Shown piece by piece: positions 43,031-51,641 of a DNA stretch of 64,000 nucleotides; position 1 is the first letter of the stretch; every line of letters begins with the position of its first letter. Made by a program: the position numbers and the translations under genes. Source of the DNA: Rhizobium sp. Root708 (GTDB taxonomy: Bacteria; Pseudomonadota; Alphaproteobacteria; Rhizobiales; Rhizobiaceae); the NCBI RefSeq assembly GCF_001429725.1, contig NZ_LMHV01000034.1:352178-416177 (forward strand), given 5' to 3'. The notes beneath the pieces are model-generated. The model was not told where the DNA came from. It ran no database searches and saw nothing but the letters and a program-made list of their open reading frames with translations.

Positions 43031-44869
43031 TCAGCGACCGCCGAGATCACGGACGGCGCCACGGTCGGCGCTGGTTGCGAAGGCTGCATAGGCCTTCAGC
43101 GCGGTCGTGACGTTGCGCTTGCGGACTTCGGCCGGATGCCAGCCCTTTTCCTCCTGCGCGGCACGGCGCGTGGCCAGTTCCTTGTCATCAACCCGCAGGC
43201 CGATGGTCCGGTTCGGGATATCAATGTCGATCATGTCGCCATCGCGAACAAGACCGATCGTGCCGCCGTTCGCCGCTTCCGGGGAAGCGTGGCCGATCGA
43301 CAGACCCGACGTGCCACCGGAGAAGCGACCGTCGGTGATCAGTGCGCAAGCCTTTCCGAGGCCCTTCGACTTCAAATAGCTGGTCGGGTAGAGCATTTCC
43401 TGCATGCCCGGACCGCCCTTCGGACCCTCGTAGCGGATGACCACGACATCGCCAGCGACGACATGGTTCGACAGGATCGCCTTTACGGCCGCGTCCTGGC
43501 TCTCATAGACCTTGGCCGGGCCAGAGAACTTCAGGATCGATTCATCGACACCAGCCGTCTTCACGATGCAGCCGTCGAGCGCGAGGTTGCCCTTCAGAAC
43601 GGCGAGGCCGCCATCCTTCGAGAAGGGATGCTGTGCATCGCGGATAACGCCGTTTTCGCGGTCGAGGTCGAGTTCCTCCCAGCGAGCGCTCTGGCTGAAG
43701 GCAACCTGCGTCGGAACACCGCCGGGGGCCGCACTGAAGAGATCGAAGGCCGCCTTGTTGTCAGTGACCGCGACATCCCATTGCGCAAGCGCTTCCCGCA
43801 TGGTGGGCGCATGAACGGTCGGCAGGTCTACGTTGAGCAGACCGGCACGATCAAGCTCACCGAGGATCGCCATGATACCGCCTGCGCGGTGAACGTCCTC
43901 CATGTGAACGTCGGACTTGGCAGGCGCGACCTTTGACAAGCAGGGAACGCGGCGCGACAGGCGATCGATGTCGTCCATCGTGAAATCGATCTCGCCTTCG
44001 TGGGCGGCAGCCAGAATGTGCAGAACGGTATTGGTCGAACCGCCCATGGCGATATCGAGCGCCATGGCGTTCTCAAACGCGCCCTTGCTGGCGATGGTGC
44101 GCGGCAAAGCCGTCTCATCGTCCTGCTCATAATAGCGCTTGGCCAACGCGACGACGCGGCGTCCGGCCTCGAGGAAGAGTTCCTTGCGGTCGGAGTGGGT
44201 GGCGAGAGTCGAGCCGTTTCCGGGCAAGGACAAGCCCAGGGCTTCGGTCAGACAGTTCATCGAGTTTGCCGTGAACATGCCGGAGCAGGAGCCGCAGGTC
44301 GGGCAAGCCGAGCGCTCGATGACCGCAACATCCTCGTCGCTGATCTTGTCGTCGGCGGCAGCAACCATGGCATCCACGAGATCGAGCGCGACCTTCTTGC
44401 CGTTCAATACGACCTTGCCGGCTTCCATCGGGCCGCCGGAGACGAAGACCGTCGGGATGTTCAGGCGCAGCGAGGCCATCAGCATGCCGGGGGTGATCTT
44501 GTCGCAGTTGGAGATGCAGACCATGGCGTCGGCGCAGTGGGCGTTGACCATGTATTCGACGCTGTCGGCGATCAGCTCGCGCGACGGCAGCGAATAGAGC
44601 ATGCCGTCATGGCCCATCGCGATACCGTCGTCGACGGCGATCGTGTTGAATTCCTTGGCGACGCCACCGGCGGCTTCGATCTCGCGGGCGACGAGCTGGC
44701 CGAGGTCCTTCAGGTGGACGTGGCCGGGCACGAACTGGGTGAAGGAGTTCACCACCGCGATAATCGGCTTGCCGAAGTCCGAATCCTTCATGCCCGTTGC
44801 GCGCCAAAGGCCGCGCGCACCCGCCATATTGCGGCCGTGGGTCGTGGTTCTGGAACGATAGGCTGGCAT
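43031..44869 (-). CDS. ilvD: Dihydroxy-acid dehydratase
   Basis: 612-residue iron-sulfur enzyme of branched-chain amino acid synthesis that makes 2-keto acids from dihydroxy acids. Cluster ligands are in SNCDKITPG and SACPTCGSCSGMF; KDGGLAVLKGNLA and TDGRFSGGTSGLSIGHASPEAA are family signatures. The start is taken at ATG 44869 (MPAYRSRTTTHGRN), as in relatives; ATG 44875 is two codons upstream, with AAGGAAT before it. Confidence 0.96.
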   Translation of the reverse strand: MPAYRSRTTTHGRNMAGARGLWRATGMKDSDFGKPIIAVVNSFTQFVPGHVHLKDLGQLVAREIEAAGGVAKEFNTIAVDDGIAMGHDGMLYSLPSRELIADSVEYMVNAHCADAMVCISNCDKITPGMLMASLRLNIPTVFVSGGPMEAGKVVLNGKKVALDLVDAMVAAADDKISDEDVAVIERSACPTCGSCSGMFTANSMNCLTEALGLSLPGNGSTLATHSDRKELFLEAGRRVVALAKRYYEQDDETALPRTIASKGAFENAMALDIAMGGSTNTVLHILAAAHEGEIDFTMDDIDRLSRRVPCLSKVAPAKSDVHMEDVHRAGGIMAILGELDRAGLLNVDLPTVHAPTMREALAQWDVAVTDNKAAFDLFSAAPGGVPTQVAFSQSARWEELDLDRENGVIRDAQHPFSKDGGLAVLKGNLALDGCIVKTAGVDESILKFSGPAKVYESQDAAVKAILSNHVVAGDVVVIRYEGPKGGPGMQEMLYPTSYLKSKGLGKACALITDGRFSGGTSGLSIGHASPEAANGGTIGLVRDGDMIDIDIPNRTIGLRVDDKELATRRAAQEEKGWHPAEVRKRNVTTALKAYAAFATSADRGAVRDLGGR

Positions 44870-45195
44870 TGGCATATTCCTTACGTGTCGGAAATTGTCG
44901 GCGACGCGGGGGCGCAGTGCTAGAAGCGGCCAGGCTATCGCCGTATTTTGGAATTGTCCTAATCCAAACGGCCTTAGCTGTCACTACCGGGAACGCCGAA
45001 ACCGGTACGCCTGCGTCGCCGGGAGCATCGGCCATATACGATGGCGAGCGTGGTTTTGTTACAGACTATTCCATCAAACAGCGTACACAAAAAGTTGGCT
45101 TTCCGCAGGAGTGCCGCAGGGCATAAACAATGATCCAAAGACGCATTCGATGCGTTGAAGGTTTATACCGAGCTCAGATGCTCAGGAGGTTTCCG

Positions 45196-46143
45196 ATGCC
45201 AGCCTATCGCCCGCCCAAGATCGCATCTTCGGAGATCACGCCGCAGCAGGTCTATCTCAGACGCCGCGAGTTTCTCGGCGCCGCCACGTTGGGTGCCATG
45301 GCGCTCTACGGCGCCGGCAAGGCCAGCGCCGCTGCGCTCTCGGTCATCGAGAGCAAATACAAGGTCGATGAGAAGGCGACGTCGCTGAAGGACATCACAA
45401 CCTACAACAATTTCTATGAATTCGGGCTCGACAAGGGCGACCCCGCCGCGCTGTCGGGCGATTTCAAGCCCCTGCCCTGGACGATCAAGGTCGACGGCAT
45501 GGTCAACAAGCCGGGCACGTTCGATGTGGAAGCCTTGATGAAGGAATTCCCGATCGAGAACCGCACCTATCGCATGCGCTGCGTCGAGGCGTGGTCGATG
45601 GTCATTCCGTGGGACGGCTTTCCGCTTGCTTCCCTGCTCAACAAGGTCGAGCCGCTCGGGAGCGCGAAATACGTAGCCTTCGAAACCGTCGTACGGCCGG
45701 ACGAAATGCCGGGGCAGAAGGGCATCTTCCAATCGCTCGAATGGCCCTATGTCGAAGGCCTGCGGCTCGACGAGGCGCGTCATCCGCTCACGCTGCTTGC
45801 CGTCGGCCTCTATGGCCAGACCCTTCCCAATCAGAACGGTGCGCCGATCCGGCTGGTCGTGCCATGGAAATACGGCTTCAAGGGGATCAAGTCGATCGTG
45901 CGGATCACCCTGACCGACCAGGAGCCGAAGAATACCTGGCAGGTAACCAATTCGCAGGAATACGGCTTCTACGCCAACGTCAATCCGGAGGTCGATCATC
46001 CGCGCTGGAGCCAGGCGAGCGAGCGGCGCATCGGCGAAAGCGGCTTCTTCGGCGCCGGCCGCCATCCGACCCTGCCGTTCAATGGCTATGCCGACGAGGT
46101 CGCCAGCCTCTATAGCGGCATGGATCTGCGGAAGAATTTCTGA
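45196..46143 (+). CDS. msrP: Protein-methionine-sulfoxide reductase catalytic subunit MsrP
   Basis: 315-residue periplasmic molybdoenzyme that repairs oxidised methionines in envelope proteins. The twin-arginine signal is YLRRREFLGAATLGAMAL; YRMRCVEAWSMVIPWDG contains the Mo-pterin Cys. AGGAGG lies before ATG 45196, so the longer frame from 45130 is rejected. Its stop overlaps the msrQ start (TGATG). Confidence 0.95.
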   Translation: MPAYRPPKIASSEITPQQVYLRRREFLGAATLGAMALYGAGKASAAALSVIESKYKVDEKATSLKDITTYNNFYEFGLDKGDPAALSGDFKPLPWTIKVDGMVNKPGTFDVEALMKEFPIENRTYRMRCVEAWSMVIPWDGFPLASLLNKVEPLGSAKYVAFETVVRPDEMPGQKGIFQSLEWPYVEGLRLDEARHPLTLLAVGLYGQTLPNQNGAPIRLVVPWKYGFKGIKSIVRITLTDQEPKNTWQVTNSQEYGFYANVNPEVDHPRWSQASERRIGESGFFGAGRHPTLPFNGYADEVASLYSGMDLRKNF

Positions 46144-46793
46144 TGGCGGGTCTTTCGTTCAGTCTCCCGAAGCGTTGGCAGTCGGCTTCCGTCTGGGCGC
46201 TCTATATCGTCGGGCTGTTGCCGGCGGTCTGGACGTTCTATCTCGGCGCCACGAATCAACTCGGTGCCGACCCGGTGAAGACCTTCGAACTGTTCCTGGG
46301 CATCTGGACGATCCGCTTTCTCATCCTGACGCTGGCTGTCTCCCCCGCCCGGGATCTCTTCGGATGGAACTATCTTCGCTATCGCCGCGCACTCGGGCTG
46401 CTGACGTTCTACTACGCGCTGATGCATTTCACGGTCTACATGGTGCTAGATCAGGCGCTCGATCTTTCGGCAGTGCTTGACGACGTGCTGAAGCGACCCT
46501 TCATCATGTTCGGGATGGGCGCTCTTGCCATGCTGGTGCCACTCGCGGTCACCTCAAACAATTTCTCCATCCGCCGGCTCGGGCCAAATTGGGTGCGGTT
46601 GCATCGGCTCGTCTACATCGTGGCGGCGGCCGGCGCGGTGCACTTCGCGCTGTCGACGAAAATCCTCGACCTCGAGCAATATATCTATGTCGGCCTGATC
46701 ATCCTGCTCATCCTGTATCGCTCCTGGAGGCCGATTGCGCGGAGCAGGAAGCGCGGGCAAGGCAGGCAGCGCAGCGCCCCCGCGACCGTGTGA
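46143..46793 (+). CDS. msrQ: Protein-methionine-sulfoxide reductase heme-binding subunit MsrQ
   Basis: 216-residue membrane protein with about six helices of the ferric-reductase type; His residues in YALMHFTVYMV and LHRLVYIVAAAGAVHFAL are the likely heme ligands. It passes electrons from the respiratory chain to MsrP. Its ATG shares one base with the msrP stop codon. Confidence 0.94.
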   Translation: MAGLSFSLPKRWQSASVWALYIVGLLPAVWTFYLGATNQLGADPVKTFELFLGIWTIRFLILTLAVSPARDLFGWNYLRYRRALGLLTFYYALMHFTVYMVLDQALDLSAVLDDVLKRPFIMFGMGALAMLVPLAVTSNNFSIRRLGPNWVRLHRLVYIVAAAGAVHFALSTKILDLEQYIYVGLIILLILYRSWRPIARSRKRGQGRQRSAPATV

Positions 46794-46802
46794 TCGCCTC
46801 AG

Positions 46803-47234
46803 CTATCCAAGCGATCGTCGCTTTCGCAGAGCTCCCAAGAGGCAGGCTGCCGATATGCCGGCGGCGTAGGCGACAATGTTCCAGACAGAGAACACGCGTC
46901 CGAGGAGCAACGCTCCTGCCGTGGTCACGCGGAATGCATCCAGGGCTGGCGTATGATAGAGGCGAGAGAATTCGACGGCGGCCGCAGCAGACATTGCGGC
47001 TAGTGCCGTGATGTGCGGACGCACCCGAGGCGCCGCGAGGCGGCATATCAGATAGATCATGGCTCCCCAAAGCACCGAGCCGCCGTACTTGACCGCGAAA
47101 AACGGCAAGCCGACGCCGTACCCGAACCGGCGCAATGCCAAGCCCGCAGCAATCACCGACAGTATGGAAAGAAAATAACGGAGCCTCGGCCGCGCATTGG
47201 TAGAGGCAGCGGCGTGTATCGTGCCTTCGGTCAC
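46803..47234 (-). CDS. DUF2809 membrane protein
   Basis: 143 residues with about four helices: LSILSVIAAGLALRRFG, then FFAVKYGGSVLWGAMIYLICRL, and a region EFSRLYHTPALDAFRVTTAGALLLGRVFS that matches the DUF2809 pattern. Function unknown. It is convergent with msrQ and divergent from the DUF817 gene. Confidence 0.75.
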   Translation of the reverse strand: MTEGTIHAAASTNARPRLRYFLSILSVIAAGLALRRFGYGVGLPFFAVKYGGSVLWGAMIYLICRLAAPRVRPHITALAAMSAAAAVEFSRLYHTPALDAFRVTTAGALLLGRVFSVWNIVAYAAGISAACLLGALRKRRSLG

Positions 47235-47336
47235 AATCTTAACGATTTCCTCGATACTAGCTGCGGTGGCGTCTTCGAAGCGCCGCGCCGTGGTTACCGG
47301 CGTCGCGATTGCATCTCCTGCTCTATTGGCGGTCCA

Positions 47337-48206
47337 ATGTCAAAAACTGCTGTGCTTCAAAACCTCCTGCCCTCGCTGGACAGACATCTGATCGACAGGC
47401 CGGCGGCTCATCGACTGGAAGGTGTCGCGCGGTTTGTGGTCGAGTTTCTCTATTTCGGCATCAAGGAAGCACGCGCCTGCCTGTTCGCCGGATTGTTCTT
47501 TCTCGCCGTCTTTGCAGTGCCGCGGGCAGGACTGGCAGGAATTCCCCGCTATGATCTCCTGCTATTGATCGCAATCGTCATCCAGGCCGCCATGGTCTGG
47601 ACGAAACTTGAGACGATGGACGAGCTGAAGGCAATCTCGCTGTTCCACCTCGTCGGCTTCGCGCTCGAGGTTTTCAAGACCTCGGGCAGCGTGCCGTCCT
47701 GGTCCTATCCCGACTTCGCCTACACCAAGGTCTTCGGCGTGCCGCTTTTCTCCGGGTTCATGTACGCGGCGGTCGGAAGCTACATCGTCCAGGCTTGGCG
47801 GCTCTTCGACCTCAGGATCAAACACCATCCGCCTTATTGGATGGCTGCGCTTACGGCGCTGGCCATTTACGCCAACTTCTTCACCCACCACTATATTGGT
47901 GATTATCGCTGGTACATCGCGGCATGCACGCTCGGCCTTTATGCGCGAACGACGGTCGTGTTTCGGCCCTATGACCGTGACCGGAAGATGCCGCTGCTCG
48001 CTGCCTTCGTCCTGATCGGCTTCTTCATCTGGCTCGCCGAAAACATCAGCACCTTCCTCGGCATCTGGCAGTATCCGAACCAGGTCGGCGCCTGGTCGAT
48101 CGTTCATCTCGGCAAGTGGAGCTCCTGGTGCCTTCTCGTCATCATGACGTTTACGATCGTCGCCAATCTGAAGCACATAAAGCATTGCATTCACGTGCCG
48201 GATTGA
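47337..48206 (+). CDS. DUF817 integral membrane protein
   Basis: 289 residues with seven or eight helices. FLYFGIKEARACLFAGLFFLAVF, the HLVGFALEVFKTSGSVPSWSYPD loop and WLAENISTFLGIWQYPNQ are DUF817 signatures. Function unknown. The start at ATG 47337 (MSKTAVLQN) is taken because the frame upstream of it has no family resemblance. A bidirectional terminator separates it from rplQ. Confidence 0.8.
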   Translation: MSKTAVLQNLLPSLDRHLIDRPAAHRLEGVARFVVEFLYFGIKEARACLFAGLFFLAVFAVPRAGLAGIPRYDLLLLIAIVIQAAMVWTKLETMDELKAISLFHLVGFALEVFKTSGSVPSWSYPDFAYTKVFGVPLFSGFMYAAVGSYIVQAWRLFDLRIKHHPPYWMAALTALAIYANFFTHHYIGDYRWYIAACTLGLYARTTVVFRPYDRDRKMPLLAAFVLIGFFIWLAENISTFLGIWQYPNQVGAWSIVHLGKWSSWCLLVIMTFTIVANLKHIKHCIHVPD

Positions 48207-48237
48207 ACCGGGCCGCCCCGCGGGCTAACGCACAAAC

Positions 48238-48272
48238 GAAAACAGCCGGGCTTTTCAGCCCGGCTGTTTTGC
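48238..48272. terminator. Bidirectional terminator between DUF817 gene and rplQ
   Basis: AACAGCCGGGCT-TTTC-AGCCCGGCTGTT with A and T tracts on both sides (GAAAAC and GTTTTGC). It would end both the DUF817 transcript and the whole ribosomal-protein transcript. Confidence 0.95.
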
Positions 48273-48292
48273 TTCCGGCGAACCGGAAAGGA

Positions 48293-48718
48293 TTAAGCGG
48301 CTTCAGCAGCAGCTGCTTCAGCTTCAACGCGAGCCTTGTCGGCTGCGCCCTTGGCATAGGTGTCGCGGTCAACGAATTCGATGACTGCGAGCGCAGCGTT
48401 GTCGCCCTGGCGATAGCCGGCCTTCATGATACGCAGGTAGCCGCCGTTGCGGGTTGCGTAGCGCGAAGCGATCGTGTCGAAGAGCTTCGAAACAACAGCG
48501 GCGTCGCGGATCTGCGAGATCGCCTGACGACGAGCGTGCAGGTCGCCGCGCTTGCCGAGGGTTACGAGCTTCTCAACGATCGGACGGATTTCCTTTGCCT
48601 TCGGCAGGGTGGTCACGATCTGCTCATGGGTGATGAGCGAAGCCGCCATGTTGGCAAACATTGCCTTGCGGTGGCTAGCGGTTCTATTCAGCTTGCGGCC
48701 GGCTTTACCGTGGCGCAT
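48293..48718 (-). CDS. rplQ: 50S ribosomal protein L17
   Basis: 141 residues: MRHGKAGRKLNRTASHRKAMFANMAASLI, then TTLPKAKEIRPIVEKLVTLGK. It has an Ala/Glu-rich tail common in Rhizobiales. Last gene of the alpha operon, 47 bp after rpoA, followed by a strong terminator. Confidence 0.98.
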   Translation of the reverse strand: MRHGKAGRKLNRTASHRKAMFANMAASLITHEQIVTTLPKAKEIRPIVEKLVTLGKRGDLHARRQAISQIRDAAVVSKLFDTIASRYATRNGGYLRIMKAGYRQGDNAALAVIEFVDRDTYAKGAADKARVEAEAAAAEAA

Positions 48719-48765
48719 GGCTATTCTCCTTCACATGCAGGCATCTTTCGCCCGCCGTTTGATGG

Positions 48766-49776
48766 TTAGTATTGGTCTTCGTAACGCTTGGCGAGATCTT
48801 CGATGTTCTCGGGCGGCCATGCCGGCACTTCCATGCCGAGGTGCAGGCCCATGGAAGCGAGAACTTCCTTGATTTCGTTCAGCGACTTGCGACCAAAATT
48901 CGGCGTGCGGAGCATTTCTGCTTCGGTCTTCTGAATGAGGTCGCCGATGTAGACGATGTTGTCGTTCTTCAGGCAGTTTGCCGAACGAACGGACAGTTCG
49001 AGCTCGTCCACCTTCTTCAGGAGTGCCGGGTTGAAAGCGAGTTCGGTGACTGCTTCCTCTTCGGTTTCCTTCTGCGGCTCGTCGAAGTTGACGAACACGC
49101 CAAGCTGATCCTGCAGGATGCGAGCCGCGAAAGCGACGGCATCTTCACCGGTGATCGAGCCATCGGTTTCGATGGTCATGTTCAGCTTGTCGTAGTCGAG
49201 AACCTGTCCTTCACGGGTATTTTCTACCTTGTAGGACACCTTCTTGACCGGCGAATAAAGGCTGTCGACCGGGATGAGACCGATCGGAGCATCTTCCGCA
49301 CGATTGCGATCGGCAGGAACATAGCCCTTGCCGTTGTTGACCGTGAATTCCATGCGGATTTCGGCACCCTCGTCGAGCGTGCAGATCACATGCTCGGGAT
49401 TGAGGATTTCGATATCGCCGACCGTCTGGATGTCGCCAGCCGTAACAACGCCAGGACCCTGCTTACGCACGACCATGCGCTTTGCGTCGTCGCCATCCAT
49501 CTTGATGGCGATTTCCTTGATGTTGAGAACGATGTCGGTGACGTCTTCACGGACGCCAGGGATCGACGAGAACTCATGCAGCACGCCATCGATCTGCACC
49601 GCCGTCACTGCAGCACCGCGCAGCGAGGAGAGCAGAACGCGGCGAAGCGCGTTGCCGAGGGTGAGGCCGAAACCACGCTCAAGCGGCTCTGCTACCAGAG
49701 TTGCCTTGATGCGCGAGCTCGACGAGAACTCAACCTTGTTCGGCTTGATCAGTTCCTGCCAGTTTTTCTGAATCAT
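48766..49776 (-). CDS. rpoA: DNA-directed RNA polymerase subunit alpha
   Basis: 336 residues. The N-terminal assembly domain has LEPLERGFGLTLGNALRRVLLSS-type text, and the C-terminal UP-element/activator domain has LELSVRSANCLKNDNIVYIGDL and RTPNFGRKSLNEIKEVL. Located between rpsK and rplQ, as usual. Confidence 0.98.
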   Translation of the reverse strand: MIQKNWQELIKPNKVEFSSSSRIKATLVAEPLERGFGLTLGNALRRVLLSSLRGAAVTAVQIDGVLHEFSSIPGVREDVTDIVLNIKEIAIKMDGDDAKRMVVRKQGPGVVTAGDIQTVGDIEILNPEHVICTLDEGAEIRMEFTVNNGKGYVPADRNRAEDAPIGLIPVDSLYSPVKKVSYKVENTREGQVLDYDKLNMTIETDGSITGEDAVAFAARILQDQLGVFVNFDEPQKETEEEAVTELAFNPALLKKVDELELSVRSANCLKNDNIVYIGDLIQKTEAEMLRTPNFGRKSLNEIKEVLASMGLHLGMEVPAWPPENIEDLAKRYEDQY

Positions 49777-49831
49777 ATCTTTGCCTTCCGTTCGTTGTCA
49801 CCATCCAATCGTGACAACCGAGCTTGAGAAG

Positions 49832-49860
49832 CACCGGGAGCGATAACCCGCTCACCGGTG
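49832..49860 (-). other. Stable hairpin between rpsK and rpoA
   Basis: On the minus strand CACCGGTGAGCG pairs with CGCTCCCGGTG (one bulge) around GGTTAT. No T tract follows. It may be an RNA processing or pausing site that adjusts rpoA output relative to ribosomal proteins. Confidence 0.6.
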
Positions 49861-49876
49861 TTGTGAGTGGCGATGA

Positions 49877-50266
49877 TCAGACGCGACGCTTCTTGCGCGG
49901 GCGGCAACCATTGTGCGGGATCGGGGTCACGTCGCGGATGGACGTGATCATGAAACCAGCAGCCTGGAGGGCGCGCAGAGCAGATTCACGACCCGAACCC
50001 GGGCCGCAAACTTCAACTTCCAGCGACTTCATGCCGTGTTCCTGCGCCTTCTTGGCAGCATCTTCAGCGGCGATCTGAGCAGCGAACGGGGTCGACTTGC
50101 GCGAGCCCTTGAAGCCCTTGGCGCCAGCAGACGACCAGGCAATGGCGTTGCCCTGTGCGTCGGTGATCGTGATCATCGTGTTGTTGAAGGTCGAGTTGAC
50201 GTGGGCAACGCCCGACGAAATGTTTTTACGTTCGCGACGGCGAACGCGTACGGCTTCCTTGGCCAT
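49877..50266 (-). CDS. rpsK: 30S ribosomal protein S11
   Basis: 129 residues: AHVNSTFNNTMITITDAQGNAIAWSSAG, and the C-terminal DVTPIPHNGCRPRKKRRV that forms part of the decoding platform. The start at ATG 50266 (MAKEAVRVRRRE) is preceded by AAAGGGAT; ATG 50293 is rejected. Confidence 0.98.
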   Translation of the reverse strand: MAKEAVRVRRRERKNISSGVAHVNSTFNNTMITITDAQGNAIAWSSAGAKGFKGSRKSTPFAAQIAAEDAAKKAQEHGMKSLEVEVCGPGSGRESALRALQAAGFMITSIRDVTPIPHNGCRPRKKRRV

Positions 50267-50346
50267 TTGTATCCCTTTCTTGGATCTCTGCACCGCCGTA
50301 ATGCCAGCGGCTACACCGGAACGAGACCTTGCGGCCCTGCCCGAAA

Positions 50347-50378
50347 CTCAAAAGAGGCCGGCGAACACCGCCAGCCCC
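50347..50378 (-). terminator. Terminator-like hairpin between rpsM and rpsK
   Basis: GGGGCTGGCG-GTGTT-CGCCGGCCTC on the minus strand, followed by TTTTGAG. Ten pairs, two of them G-U. A second small hairpin with a GAAA loop (TCCGG-GAAA-CCGGA) lies just after the rpsM stop. Confidence 0.65.
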
Positions 50379-50400
50379 TTCATCTCCGGTTTCCCGGAAA

Positions 50401-50769
50401 TTACTTCTTCTTACCAGCGATTGCCTTTGCCGGACCCTTGCGGGTACGAGCATTGGTGTGCGTGCGCTGACCGCGGACCGGAAGGCCACGGCGATGACGC
50501 AGACCGCGGTAGCAGCCCAGGTCCATCAGACGCTTGATGTTCATCGAGGTTTCGCGACGCAGGTCGCCTTCAACCTGATAATCACGGTCGATGGTTTCGC
50601 GGATCTGCAGGACTTCGGAGTCCGTCAACTGATGGACGCGCTTGTCCGCCGGAAGACCGACCTTCTCCATGATTTCCTGAGCGAATTTCGAACCAATCCC
50701 GTGAATATACGTCAGCGCGATAACGACGCGCTTCGCAGTCGGGATGTTGACGCCAGCGATACGTGCCAC
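50401..50769 (-). CDS. rpsM: 30S ribosomal protein S13
   Basis: 122 residues: MARIAGVNIPTAKRVVIALTYIHGIG and the C-terminal LPVRGQRTHTNARTRKGPAKAIAGKKK tail that touches the P-site tRNA. It starts with GTG 50769: AAGGAGAA lies 6 bp upstream and the product then begins exactly as the family does, while the ATG at 50805 would add 12 foreign residues. Confidence 0.97.
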   Translation of the reverse strand: MARIAGVNIPTAKRVVIALTYIHGIGSKFAQEIMEKVGLPADKRVHQLTDSEVLQIRETIDRDYQVEGDLRRETSMNIKRLMDLGCYRGLRHRRGLPVRGQRTHTNARTRKGPAKAIAGKKK

Positions 50770-50990
50770 GCCTATTCTCCTTGCGTTCCCGTTGCCATCC
50801 GGCAAGAGGTTTTTCGTTATGCAGCCGAACCGGCCGCTCGTTCAAATTTAGGTTCGTACATGTCAAAACGATCGAACCCGGACGTCCCGTGGAAATCCGC
50901 GCCGATCGCATAAATGTCGCGAGTTGGCGCGGTGTTTAGCGGAATCAGTGCTGAAAAGCAACCGCTTCCGCCAAGTTTTATTTTCAAAGA

Positions 50991-51641
50991 CTAAAGCTTC
51001 GAAAGTATCGCATCGATCTCGCCGGTGACGTGATCGATCTCAGCCATGCCATCAACCGACTTCAGCTTGCTCTTCGCATAGTAGTAGCCGATCAGTGGAG
51101 AGGTTTCCTTGTAGTAAGCCTGCAGACGCGTGACGACCGTTTCGCGGTTGTCATCCGGGCGACGCTTGAAGTGAGTCGAACCACAGCGATCGCAGACACC
51201 GTCGACCTTCGGCTTCACGTTCGTATCGTGATAGCCGGCGCCGCAGTTGGCGCAGGTGTAGCGACCGGATACGCGATCGGCAAGGATCTTGTCGTCGACC
51301 TGAATCTCGATCACGGTCGACAGCTCAAGCCCCTTGCCCTTCAGCATGCTTTCCGTCGCATCTGCCTGAACCAGCGTGCGCGGATAGCCGTCGAGAATAA
51401 AACCGTTGGCGCAGTCTGGAGCGTCGAGACGCTCGGAAACGATGGCATTGACGATCTCATCTGAGACAAGCTTGCCGGCATCCATGACCGCCTTTGCCCG
51501 CTTGCCTACTTCCGTGCCTGCCGCAACGGCGGCCCGGAGCATGTCGCCCGTGGAGAGCTGCGGAATTCCTTGCTTCTCCACGATCCGCTGAGCCTGGGTC
51601 CCCTTACCCGCGCCCGGCGGCCCTAACAGTATGAGTCTCAT
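50991..51641 (-). CDS. adk: Adenylate kinase (zinc-lid type)
   Basis: 216 residues; makes ADP from AMP and ATP. P-loop LLGPPGAGKGTQA, NMP-binding region and a long LID with two cysteine pairs (YTCANCGAGY and VCDRCGSTHF) that should bind zinc. The E. coli enzyme lacks these cysteines, but the zinc form is usual in Rhizobiaceae. It overlaps secY by 4 bp (ATGA). A 221-bp gap separates it from rpsM. Confidence 0.97.
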   Translation of the reverse strand: MRLILLGPPGAGKGTQAQRIVEKQGIPQLSTGDMLRAAVAAGTEVGKRAKAVMDAGKLVSDEIVNAIVSERLDAPDCANGFILDGYPRTLVQADATESMLKGKGLELSTVIEIQVDDKILADRVSGRYTCANCGAGYHDTNVKPKVDGVCDRCGSTHFKRRPDDNRETVVTRLQAYYKETSPLIGYYYAKSKLKSVDGMAEIDHVTGEIDAILSKL

